This document shows, piece by piece, positions 46,672 through 54,135 of a stretch of 64,000 bases of DNA. The notes beneath the pieces are model-generated. The model saw only the letters and a list, made by a program, of their open reading frames with translations, was not told the origin of the DNA and did not search any database. Each line of letters starts with the position of its first letter. Positions within the stretch are counted from its first letter, which is position 1. The position numbers and the translations under genes were made by a program. Origin of the DNA: Bradyrhizobium sp. CB1717 (lineage in GTDB: Bacteria > Pseudomonadota > Alphaproteobacteria > Rhizobiales > Xanthobacteraceae); NCBI RefSeq assembly GCF_029714325.1, contig NZ_CP121666.1:2790001-2854000 (forward strand), written 5' to 3'.

Positions 46672-47451
46672 TTAGTTTTCTTTGGGCACGAACGCGCCCG
46701 GCGGAATGTTGCCTTCGACATAGGCGTGCTGGAGCGCATCTAACTGCACCCACAGCACGTTGGTCTTGAAGATCAGCGCGTTGCATACGAGCGCGCGCTG
46801 CTCCGGCGTCGTGGCATGCGCCTTGACGTAGTCGAGCGCGAAATTGGCATCGCGCGGCGCCTGCGTCAGTCGCCGCTTGAAGTAGCTCATGATATCAGGA
46901 TTGACGAAGTCGTAATGCTCCAGCATGCCGGAGATGCGCTCTTCGTGCAGGTTCGGCGCGAACAGCTCGGTGAGCGAGGAGGCGATCGCTTCCAGCGGGC
47001 TTTTTTCGCGACAGTAATGGACGTAAGCCTCCACCGCGAACCGCGTCGCCGGCAGAATGCCTTCGGTCGATTCCACGTAAGCGGTGTCGAGCCCGAGCCC
47101 TTCGGTCAGCTTCAGCCAGCGCTCGATGCCGCCCTCGGAGCCGACATCGCCGTCATGGTCCTCGATGCGGTGGCGCCATTCCACGCGCGTGGCGCGGTCG
47201 CGGAAGCGCGAGATCACCACCGCGTCCTTGATCGGGATGGTGCTCTGGTAATAGTAGCGGTTGAGCGCCCAGGCCTGCACCTGGCCCTTGTTCAGCTTGC
47301 CGCCGTGCAAGAGCTTATGGAACGGATGCAGGCTGTGATAGCGCGTAGCTCCGATATGACGCAGCGTCGCCTCGAGCTCCTCGGCGCTGGTGAGCCTGAT
47401 GTCCTTGCCGATCGAGAGCGCGGTCATTCCAGTCATTGACGCGGCATTCAC
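46672..47451 (-). CDS. pqqC: Pyrroloquinoline-quinone synthase PqqC
   Basis: PqqC catalyses the final ring closure and eight-electron oxidation to PQQ without a metal. The 259-residue protein has RYHSLHPFHKLLHGGKLNKGQVQAWALNR split over residues 37-65, NRYYYQSTIPIKDAVVISR and the WRHRIEDHDG segment, all conserved in PqqC. A GTG at 47451 overlaps the pqqB stop (GTGA) and is the likely start; ATG at 47436 is an alternative. It is the third gene of the operon. Confidence 0.95.
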   Translation of the reverse strand: MNAASMTGMTALSIGKDIRLTSAEELEATLRHIGATRYHSLHPFHKLLHGGKLNKGQVQAWALNRYYYQSTIPIKDAVVISRFRDRATRVEWRHRIEDHDGDVGSEGGIERWLKLTEGLGLDTAYVESTEGILPATRFAVEAYVHYCREKSPLEAIASSLTELFAPNLHEERISGMLEHYDFVNPDIMSYFKRRLTQAPRDANFALDYVKAHATTPEQRALVCNALIFKTNVLWVQLDALQHAYVEGNIPPGAFVPKEN

Positions 47452-48377
47452 AGCACGATCTCCGTTCCATCCCCAGGTATCTGCCAGCCCGCTTGTTCGA
47501 CCGTTTTCCACTCGCTTGAGCCGGGCAGCAGCGCCGGGTTCGAGTTATTGATATGCAGAAATATCTTCCTGTCGATATCGAGATCGGCGAGCCGCGCGAT
47601 CGCGCCGTCGGCGCCGGACATCGCGACATGGCCCATGCTCTTGCCGGTCTTGTGGCCGAGCCCGGCCTTGATCATCTCGTCATCCTGCCAGACCGTACCG
47701 TCGAAGAACACCAGCGCCGCGCCGTCGATCTCGGCCTTCAGCGCGTCGGTGACCTCGGCGCAGGCGGCGATGAAGTAGAAGCACTTGCCGGTGGCCTTGT
47801 CGGTGATTTTCAGCCCCAGCGTATCGCCGTCGCCGGTCTCGCCGCCCGGATGGGCCTTGCCTTCCAGGTACCAGGCCGACTTGCCGGGCACGGCAAAGGG
47901 CCGCACCTCCAGCCCTGAGCGGGCGCCGTCAGGCAGCCGCGGCTCGAACGGCTCACTGACACCGATCGGCTGGCGCTTGACGTTCTTCTCGTTCAGCACG
48001 TTGAAGATGCTGTTGCTGGCAAGGATCGCCAGCACCTTTTCATGGGCATAGACCGTGAAGGGCGAACCTTCGCGCATCGACAGCAGGCCGGCCACGGCAT
48101 CGACCTCGCCGTTGGTCAGGATCACGCCCGCAACCGGCGTATGGCGCAGCGCGCCCGCCTTGGGATGCAGCTGCGGCGTGGCGTTCAATTGCTGGCGGAG
48201 ATCGGGCGAGGCGTTGATCAGGAACCAGTGCTCGCCATCGCCGCTGAAGGCAACCGAGGCCTGGGTTCGATGGAGTTCGTGTCCATAGCTGCGGGCCGCG
48301 CGGCAGCCCTCGCAACCGCAATTCCATTGCGGCACTCCGCCGCCGGCCCCTGCGCCCAGGACGACGACGCGAAGCAT
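47448..48377 (-). CDS. pqqB: PqqB
   Basis: PqqB is a metallo-beta-lactamase-fold protein now thought to hydroxylate a tyrosine-derived intermediate in PQQ synthesis. The 309-residue product starts VVVLGAGAGGGVPQWNCGC, contains FLINASPDLRQQL, GVILTNGEVDAVAGLLSMREG and FFDGTVWQDDEM, all conserved in the family. The ATG has AGGAG upstream. It is separated from pqqA by 129 bp with several possible short stems, a place where pqqA is often expressed more than pqqB-E. Confidence 0.95.
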   Translation of the reverse strand: MLRVVVLGAGAGGGVPQWNCGCEGCRAARSYGHELHRTQASVAFSGDGEHWFLINASPDLRQQLNATPQLHPKAGALRHTPVAGVILTNGEVDAVAGLLSMREGSPFTVYAHEKVLAILASNSIFNVLNEKNVKRQPIGVSEPFEPRLPDGARSGLEVRPFAVPGKSAWYLEGKAHPGGETGDGDTLGLKITDKATGKCFYFIAACAEVTDALKAEIDGAALVFFDGTVWQDDEMIKAGLGHKTGKSMGHVAMSGADGAIARLADLDIDRKIFLHINNSNPALLPGSSEWKTVEQAGWQIPGDGTEIVL

Positions 48378-48507
48378 GATCCGTCTCCTGGAGGGAACGT
48401 CGCGAGGTGGATCTCAGGCCGAGACAGTTTCGGACAAGGTTTCTGTCCCCCGGAAACGTATCGTGACCGCAAGAACCACCTGCGCAGAACGCGTACTCAC
48501 CAACCGC

Positions 48508-48588
48508 TCACTTGCGGGTAGCGCTCACATACATGTTGATTTCCATGCCACAGGGCACTTCGACGATCTTCGGGGCTTTCCAGGCCAT
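48508..48588 (-). CDS. pqqA: PQQ precursor peptide PqqA
   Basis: PqqA is the ribosomal precursor of PQQ. The 26-residue peptide begins MAWKAPKIVEVPCGMEINMY and carries the required E-x3-Y pair (Glu16 and Tyr20) that PqqE joins. It is too short for most gene callers. GGAGAG lies just before the ATG at 48588. The gene leads the pqqABCDE operon. In the 129-bp pqqA-pqqB interval, overlapping stems such as GGACA...TGTCC and GACAG...CTGTC (about 48421-48450) could attenuate readthrough; this is a weak inference. Confidence 0.96.
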   Translation of the reverse strand: MAWKAPKIVEVPCGMEINMYVSATRK

Positions 48589-48849
48589 TTGGCTCTCCAT
48601 TTTCGCGAAACCGGACGTATCCGCCCGCAGATAAAGTAATGCGGGCGGAAAAGTTCGCCAGTGAAATTTTCCCGACCTAGGTAGTAGGCCGGCGGGTTTG
48701 TTGCACCGCAAAGAGAGCGTATTGCGGCCGTAAAGATGAGCGAATGACATCCGCAAAATTGCCGATAGGTCGTGATCCCTGTCGGGATAAACCAGTTGTG
48801 AGTATAGAACGGCTTCCAATCGGCCACAGGCGACCCCATTGGATCAGGC

Positions 48850-49107
48850 ATGCCCAGATATTTCTTCAACACCCGTATCGGCGACGAATTGATCGTGGAT
48901 CCTGACGGCGAGGATCTGCGCAATCCCGATCGCGCCTGGGAGGTCGCCCGCCAGATGATCCTGGAGGTCCTGAAATCGGAAGGAACCCAGCCGGCGCTGC
49001 TGGAGGCGGTCATCGAGGTCACCGATTCCGACGGCGAGATCGTGCTGGAGTTTCCCTTCACCGAAGCCTTGCTGGACATGCCGGACCAGTCGGCGACAAG
49101 GCATTAG
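48850..49107 (+). CDS. DUF6894 family protein
   Basis: This 85-residue protein starts MPRYFFNTRIGDELIVDPDG and continues AWEVARQMILEVL, the pattern of the small DUF6894 proteins that are abundant, often in many copies, in Bradyrhizobium and relatives. The function is unknown. It is divergent from pqqA across a 261-bp region and is followed by a palindromic repeat. Confidence 0.8.
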   Translation: MPRYFFNTRIGDELIVDPDGEDLRNPDRAWEVARQMILEVLKSEGTQPALLEAVIEVTDSDGEIVLEFPFTEALLDMPDQSATRH

Positions 49108-49155
49108 CTCGACCAGTCCGCGACGCGGCAAGAGAGGCCCACCGCTCCCTCCACC

Positions 49156-49240
49156 GTCATTGCGAGGAGCCCTTGCGACGAAGCAATCCAGACCGCTTCC
49201 TCGGAGGCAGTCTGGATTGCTTCGCTGCGCTCGCAATGAC
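49156..49240 (-). repeat. Palindromic repeat copy 2 (B-A orientation, 85 bp)
   Basis: Starts GTCATTGCGAGGAGCCCTTG (arm B) and ends with GCTGCGCTCGCAATGAC (arm A), so it is inverted relative to copy 1. It lies between the DUF6894 gene and the amidase gene, about 76 bp before the amidase start. Confidence 0.85.
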
Positions 49241-49316
49241 GGAGGTATCCCTGCGAAATCCGCATGGCTTTGCCGCGTTCCCGGCGCTAAAAGACGCCGG
49301 TCATACGGAGCAAGCC

Positions 49317-50717
49317 ATGCAAGATCTCTGGCGCCTGTCGGCCGCCGACCTCGCCACCCTCGTCAGGTCCAAAAAGGTGTCCGCCAGGGAGGCCGCCAAG
49401 GCCGGCCTCGACCGCCTGGACGCGGTCAACCCCGCCCTCAACGCCGTGATCGACCACCGTCCGGAGGATGTGCTCAAGCAGGCCGACGCCGTCGATGCCG
49501 CTATTGGCCGGGGCGAGGACCCCGGCGTGCTCGCCGGCGTGCCCGTCACCATCAAGGCCAATGTCGACCAGGAGGGCTTTGCCACCACCAACGGCCTCAA
49601 GCTGCAGCGCGACCTGATCGCGCGCGAGGACAATCCGGTGGTCGCCAATTTCCGCAAAGCCGGCGCCATCCTGCTTGGCCGCACCAATTGCCCGGCCTTC
49701 TCCTATCGCTGGTTCACCACCAACCTGGTCCATGGCGACACCAAGAACCCGCGCGACGCCTCGTTGACGCCGGGCGGCTCCTCCGGCGGCGCCGGCTCGG
49801 CGGTCGCGGCCGGCATCGGCCATATCGCCCATGGCACCGACATCGCCGGCTCGATCCGCTATCCCGCCTATGCCTGCGGCGTGCACGGCCTGCGCCCGAC
49901 GCTCGGCCGCATCCCGGCCTTCAACCCGGTGCTGCCGGAGCGCCCGATCGGGCCGCAGATCATGGCGGTGTCGGGCCCGCTGGCCCGCACCGTGAACGAT
50001 CTGCGCATTTCGCTCGAAGCGATGTCCGCCCGCGACATTCGCGACCCCTGGTTCGTGCCGGCGCCGCTGGAAGGCCCGGCGCGGCCGAAGCGCGCCGCGC
50101 TCTGCCTCAATCCGAACGGCCTTGCCACGACGCCGGAGGTGAAGGCTGCGGTGAGCGATGCCGGCAAGCGGCTGGAGCGCGCCGGTTGGACCGTTGACGT
50201 CATCGAGGATACCCCGCCGATGCGCGAGGCGGTCGAGTGGCAGATCAAGCTCTGGCTCGGCGACGGCTATGAGGCGCAACTCGAAATGGCCGAGCGCGAA
50301 GGCGATCCCGGCGCGCTGGCGTGCCTGCGCGGCAACCGCGGCAGGGTCACGCCGATGGACCAGGCCAATTACGCCAAGGCGCTGACCCGAAGAGCCACGC
50401 TGACGCGTGACTGGATGCTGTTCTTCGAGAAATACGCCGTGCTGCTGACCCCGGTCTCCGGCGAATTGCCGTTCCCCGATCATCTCGACCGCAAGGACGA
50501 GGAGTCCTTCAAGCGTGTCTGGGAAGCGCAGCTGCCGCAGATCGCGATTCCGTTCATGGGCCTGCCGGGCCTCGTGGTCTCCACCGGCCTCGTCGGCAAG
50601 GCGCCCGTCGGCGTGCACATCGTCTCCGGCCGCTACCGCGAGGACCTGTGCCTGCTCGCGGGCGAAGCGATCGAGGCCGGCGGCGTGCCGCCGTCGCCGA
50701 TCGATCCCGTGGGTTAG
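49317..50717 (+). CDS. Amidase (amidase signature family)
   Basis: This 466-residue amidase-signature enzyme has the Ser-cisSer-Lys triad: Lys80 in GVPVTIKANVD, cis-Ser155 in TPGGSSGGAG and nucleophile Ser179 in GTDIAGSIRYPAYACGVHGLRP. Such enzymes hydrolyse carboxamides; the substrate cannot be deduced. No gatB/gatC partners are nearby and the length and context argue against GatA. The ATG at 49317 has GGAG upstream; the frame is open further upstream but runs through the palindromic repeat. The glutathione peroxidase gene starts 2 bp after its stop. Confidence 0.9.
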   Translation: MQDLWRLSAADLATLVRSKKVSAREAAKAGLDRLDAVNPALNAVIDHRPEDVLKQADAVDAAIGRGEDPGVLAGVPVTIKANVDQEGFATTNGLKLQRDLIAREDNPVVANFRKAGAILLGRTNCPAFSYRWFTTNLVHGDTKNPRDASLTPGGSSGGAGSAVAAGIGHIAHGTDIAGSIRYPAYACGVHGLRPTLGRIPAFNPVLPERPIGPQIMAVSGPLARTVNDLRISLEAMSARDIRDPWFVPAPLEGPARPKRAALCLNPNGLATTPEVKAAVSDAGKRLERAGWTVDVIEDTPPMREAVEWQIKLWLGDGYEAQLEMAEREGDPGALACLRGNRGRVTPMDQANYAKALTRRATLTRDWMLFFEKYAVLLTPVSGELPFPDHLDRKDEESFKRVWEAQLPQIAIPFMGLPGLVVSTGLVGKAPVGVHIVSGRYREDLCLLAGEAIEAGGVPPSPIDPVG

Positions 50718-50719
50718 CG

Positions 50720-51196
50720 ATGTCGGCGATTTACGACTTCAAGGCCAACTCGCTTGCCGGCGAGGAGGTGCCCATGCGCCGGTTCGAGGGACAGGTGCTG
50801 CTGATCGTCAACACCGCGAGCAAATGCGGTTTCACGCCGCAATATCGCGGCCTCGAGGATCTCTATCGCGATCTGTCGCCGCGCGGCTTTGCGGTGCTCG
50901 GCTTTCCCTGCAACCAGTTCGGTGCGCAGGAGCCGGGACAGGCGAGCGAGATCCAGGAATTCTGCTCGACCCATTACGACGTCACCTTTCCGCTGTTCGA
51001 GAAGATCGACGTCAACGGCGCCAATGCGCATCCCCTGTATGAGTACCTGAAACGTCAGCAATCCGGCCTGCTGGGGGCCTCCATCAAATGGAATTTCACC
51101 AAATTCCTGGTGGACCGTGCCGGCAAGGTGATCGCGCGCTACGCGCCGACGGCCCGGCCCGAAGGGCTGCGGAATCAAATCGAAACACTGTTGTGA
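50720..51196 (+). CDS. Glutathione peroxidase family protein (Cys type)
   Basis: This 158-residue peroxidase has the catalytic residues Cys36 (NTASKCGFTPQY), Gln66 (FPCNQFG), Trp124 and Asn125 (KWNFTKFL). A further Cys82 (EFCSTHYDV) is in the position of the resolving Cys of thioredoxin-dependent members, so reduction by thioredoxin rather than glutathione is likely. It follows the amidase by 2 bp and is followed by the DUF3297 gene after 11 bp, forming a probable three-gene operon. Confidence 0.93.
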   Translation: MSAIYDFKANSLAGEEVPMRRFEGQVLLIVNTASKCGFTPQYRGLEDLYRDLSPRGFAVLGFPCNQFGAQEPGQASEIQEFCSTHYDVTFPLFEKIDVNGANAHPLYEYLKRQQSGLLGASIKWNFTKFLVDRAGKVIARYAPTARPEGLRNQIETLL

Positions 51197-51207
51197 GCGA
51201 GACAATC

Positions 51208-51450
51208 ATGAGCGACGAATTTCCCGACCGCCTGTCGGTCGACCCGAACAGCCCGTACTACAACGCGGACATCCTGGCGCGCGACGTCGGCATCCGCTTC
51301 AAGGGCATCGAGAAGACCAATGTCGAGGAGTATTGCATCAGCGAAGGCTGGGTCCGCGTCACCGCCGGCAACGCCAAGGACCGCTACGGCAACCCGCTGA
51401 CCATCAAGGTGCATGGTCCGGTCGAGCCGTATTTCAGGGATAAGAAGTGA
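51208..51450 (+). CDS. DUF3297 family protein
   Basis: This 80-residue protein (DEFPDRLSVDPNSPYYNAD, RDVGIRFKGIEKTNVEEYC, GNPLTIKVHGPVEPYF) matches DUF3297, a small, widely conserved glutathione-peroxidase-linked family of unknown function in alphaproteobacteria. It is directly downstream of the peroxidase gene on the same strand, as seen in other genomes, so a linked role is possible. Confidence 0.85.
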   Translation: MSDEFPDRLSVDPNSPYYNADILARDVGIRFKGIEKTNVEEYCISEGWVRVTAGNAKDRYGNPLTIKVHGPVEPYFRDKK

Positions 51451-51505
51451 CGGCGAAGCCGTCATTGCAATGACGAAGAGGCGCCGCGCATCCAAATGCA
51501 TCACC

Positions 51506-51633
51506 GTCACCCTGAGGTGCTCGCCTCTTCGGCGAGCCTCGAAGGGCGACGGCCCGGCTGCACCTCGGCCGTTCATCCTTCGAGGCTCCCGGCGCGATGC
51601 TATTGCATCGCGCCACTCGCACCTCAGGATGAC
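51506..51633. repeat. 128-bp intergenic element with inverted termini (second family)
   Basis: The element starts GTCACCCTGAGGTGC and ends GCACCTCAGGATGAC; the termini are inverted repeats with one mismatch. Internal stems include CTCGCC-TCTTC-GGCGAG and GCGCGATGC-TATT-GCATCGCGC, and CCTCGAAGG / CCTTCGAGG pair across the middle. A fragment related to it lies at 44110-44160. It sits between the DUF3297 gene and tarD. Confidence 0.7.
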
Positions 51634-51682
51634 GGACAGATAGTCTGACGAACTTCCTCTCGACCACCGAAAGCCAACCCCC

Positions 51683-52852
51683 ATGTCCGTCCGCATCGTC
51701 GACGTCCGCGAGATCACAAAACCGATCTCGTCCCCGATCCGCAACGCCTATATCGACTTCACCAAGATGACGACCAGCCTCGTTGCCGTCGTCACGGACG
51801 TGGTGCGCGATGGCAAGCGCGTCGTCGGCTACGGCTTCAACTCCAACGGCCGCTACGGGCAGGGCGGGTTGATCCGCGAGCGTTTTGCTTCGCGTATCCT
51901 CGAAGCCGATCCGAAGTCGCTGCTGGATAGCGCGAGCGACAATCTCGACCCCGACAAGGTCTGGGCCGCGATGATGACCAACGAGAAGCCGGGCGGCCAT
52001 GGCGAGCGCTCGGTCGCGGTCGGCACCATCGACATGGCGGTGTGGGACGCGGTGGCCAAGATCGCCGGCAAGCCGCTGTTCCGCCTGCTCGCCGAGCGCC
52101 ACGGCGTCAAGGCCAATCCGCGCGTCTTCGTCTACGCCGCCGGCGGCTACTACTATCCCGGCAAGGATCTCTCGATGCTGCGGGCTGAGATGCGTGGCTA
52201 TCTCGACCGCGGCTACAACGTCGTCAAGATGAAGATCGGCGGCGCTGATATCGACGAGGACCGCACCCGCATCGAGGCGGTGCTGAAGGAGATCGGCAAG
52301 GACGCGCAGCTCGCCGTCGACGCCAACGGCCGCTTCAACCTCGAGACCGGCATCGCCTACGCCAAGATGCTGCGCGATTATCCGCTGTTCTGGTACGAGG
52401 AAGTCGGCGATCCCCTCGACTACGCGCTGCAGGCCGCGCTCGCCGAATTCTATCCGGGCCCTATGGCGACGGGCGAGAATCTCTTCAGCCACCAGGACGC
52501 CCGCAACCTCATCCGCTACGGCGGCATGCGCCCCGACCGCGACTGGCTGCAGTTCGACTGCGCGCTGTCCTATGGCCTGTGCGAATACCAGCGCACGCTC
52601 GAGGTATTGAAGACCTACGGCTGGTCCCCCAGCCGCTGCATCCCGCACGGCGGCCATCAGATGTCGCTCAACATCGCAGCCGGCTTGGGTCTCGGCGGCA
52701 ACGAAAGCTACCCCGACCTGTTCCAGCCCTATGGCGGCTTCCCGGACGGAGTCCGCGTCGAGAACGGCCACATCACCATGCCCGATCTCCCCGGCATCGG
52801 CTTCGAAGGCAAGTCCGATCTCTACAAGGAGATGAAGGCGCTGGCGGAGTAG
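51683..52852 (+). CDS. tarD: D(-)-tartrate dehydratase (enolase superfamily)
   Basis: TarD dehydrates D-tartrate to oxaloacetate. The 389-residue protein has exactly the length I recall for the characterised Bradyrhizobium enzyme, and the catalytic residues fall at the known positions: Lys182-x-Lys184 (VVKMKIGG), metal ligands Asp213, Glu239 and Glu265, and His322 (CIPHGGH). The N-terminal capping domain and C-terminal barrel are complete. No transporter or regulator for tartrate is adjacent; the gene stands alone between repeat elements. Confidence 0.93.
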   Translation: MSVRIVDVREITKPISSPIRNAYIDFTKMTTSLVAVVTDVVRDGKRVVGYGFNSNGRYGQGGLIRERFASRILEADPKSLLDSASDNLDPDKVWAAMMTNEKPGGHGERSVAVGTIDMAVWDAVAKIAGKPLFRLLAERHGVKANPRVFVYAAGGYYYPGKDLSMLRAEMRGYLDRGYNVVKMKIGGADIDEDRTRIEAVLKEIGKDAQLAVDANGRFNLETGIAYAKMLRDYPLFWYEEVGDPLDYALQAALAEFYPGPMATGENLFSHQDARNLIRYGGMRPDRDWLQFDCALSYGLCEYQRTLEVLKTYGWSPSRCIPHGGHQMSLNIAAGLGLGGNESYPDLFQPYGGFPDGVRVENGHITMPDLPGIGFEGKSDLYKEMKALAE

Positions 52853-52888
52853 GGGGCGCTGGGGTACGACGGCCGCGCCACCCATTCC

Positions 52889-52973
52889 GTCATTGCGAGC
52901 GCAGCGAAGCAATCCAGAGTCTTTCCGCAGAGACAGTCTGGATTGCTTCGTCGCGAGAGCTCCTCGCAATGAC
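52889..52973 (+). repeat. Palindromic repeat copy 3 (A-B, 85 bp)
   Basis: Same element as copy 1 and same orientation, starting GTCATTGCGAGCGCAGCGAA and ending CTCCTCGCAATGAC. It lies 36 bp after the tarD stop and opens a 1.28-kb island of repeats and one nuclease gene that fills the space between tarD and the malonyl-CoA decarboxylase gene. Confidence 0.85.
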
Positions 52974-53053
52974 GGTGGAGGGAGCGGTGTCCATACCTGT
53001 CCTTCACTCGTAGACAGCGGCAGGTGATTGTCGCAGGCGTTTCCACGCACTCC

Positions 53054-53138
53054 GTCATTGCGAGCGCAGCGAAGCAATCCAGAGTCTCTCCGCGGAGGCA
53101 GTCTGGATTGCTTCGTCGCAAGGACTCCTCGCAATGAC
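53054..53138 (+). repeat. Palindromic repeat copy 4 (A-B, 85 bp)
   Basis: Same element and orientation as copy 3, 80 bp further on. Its right end lies 68 bp before the start codon of the GIY-YIG nuclease gene, making it the left flank of that gene. Confidence 0.85.
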
Positions 53139-53206
53139 GTGACGAAAGCCTCGAAATCATCTCCTGGTTGTGGTATGGTAAAAGCTGCCTTCAGCCGAGT
53201 ACGATC

Positions 53207-53494
53207 ATGAAGCAGCCCTGCGTCTACATGTTCGCCAATCGCCGCAACGGGACGATCTACGTCGGCGTCACCTCCAATCCGCCGCGCCGCGCGTTCGTGC
53301 ATCGCGAGGGATTGGTAAAGGGTTTTTCATCGAAGTACGGCTGCAAGCTCCTCGTCTGGTACGAACTGCACGCCACGATGACGGATGCGATTACGCGCGA
53401 GAAGCAGATCAAGGGTGGCAGTCGGGCAAAGAAACTTGCGCTGATCGAGGGCCTCAATCCAGACTGGATGGATTTGTACGAGACGCTGATCTGA
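53207..53494 (+). CDS. GIY-YIG nuclease domain protein
   Basis: This 95-residue single-domain GIY-YIG endonuclease (UPF0213/YhbQ-like size) has the first strand CVYMFANRRNGTIYVGVTS containing the VYM...IYVG motif, the catalytic Arg in NPPRRAFVH, and the metal-binding Glu in DAITREKQIK, then NPDWMDLYE at the end. It appears complete. It is flanked by same-orientation copies of the 85-bp palindromic element (ending 68 bp before, starting 38 bp after) and is followed by a four-fold tandem amplification of that element. DNA targets are unknown; a link to the repeats is inferred from position. Confidence 0.88.
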   Translation: MKQPCVYMFANRRNGTIYVGVTSNPPRRAFVHREGLVKGFSSKYGCKLLVWYELHATMTDAITREKQIKGGSRAKKLALIEGLNPDWMDLYETLI

Positions 53495-53532
53495 CCGGCA
53501 GTAGCAAGTCGCGAGCCGCCGCCACACACTCC

Positions 53533-54115
53533 GTCATTGCGAGCGCAGCGAAGCAATCCAGAGTCTCTCCGCAGAGACAGTCTGGATTGCTTCGTCGCAA
53601 GGGCTCCTCGCAATGACGGTGGAGGGAGCGAGGGCCGTTGCGGACGTCCTGATCCGCGGCGAATGGCAGGTTGGGTACTCAAGCCGCCGCCACACGCTCT
53701 GTCATTGCGAGCGCAGCGAAGCAATCCAGAGTCTCTCCGCAGAGACAGTCTGGATTGCTTCGTCGCAAGGGCTCCTCGCAATGACGGTGGAGGGAGCGAG
53801 CGCCGTTGCTGACGTCCTGATCCGCGGCGAATGGCAGGTTGGGTACTCAAGCCGCCGCCACACGCTCTGTCATTGCGAGCGCAGCGAAGCAATCCAGAGT
53901 CTCTCCGCAGAGACAGTCTGGATTGCTTCGTCGCAAGGGCTCCTCGCAATGACGGTGGAGGGAGCGAACGCCGTTTCTGACGTCCTGATCCGCGGCGAAT
54001 GGCAGGTTGGGTACTCAAGCTGCCGACCCACACGCCGTCATTGCGAGCGCAGCGAAGCAATCCAGCGTCTCTCCGCCGGAGGCAGTCTGGATTGCTTCGC
54101 TGCGCTCGCAATGAC
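53533..54115 (+). repeat. Tandem array: palindromic element in a 168-bp repeat, 4 copies
   Basis: Copies of the element start at 53533, 53701, 53869 and 54037, an exact period of 168 bp. Each full unit is the 85-bp element (A-B orientation) plus an 83-bp spacer with GGTGGAGGGAGCGA...CGTCCTGATCCGCGGCG...GGGTACTCAAGC. The first three copies are nearly identical. The last (54037-54115) is 79 bp with two A arms, so it lacks the 7-base insertion of arm B. The array fills the 641 bp between the nuclease gene and malonyl-CoA decarboxylase; open frames across it are artefacts. Confidence 0.92.
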
Positions 54116-54135
54116 AGTCGGGAGCGCGCGTCCCC

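Noticed and set aside
49317..50717. GatA subunit of the Glu-tRNA amidotransferase
   Set aside because: No gatB or gatC is nearby, the gene is linked to a peroxidase instead, and the sequence around the nucleophile matches general amidases; function stays at family level.
53533..54115. Possible CRISPR array in the regular 168-bp repeats
   Set aside because: The conserved unit is an 85-bp palindrome, the spacers are nearly identical to each other, the period is far too long, and no cas genes are present.
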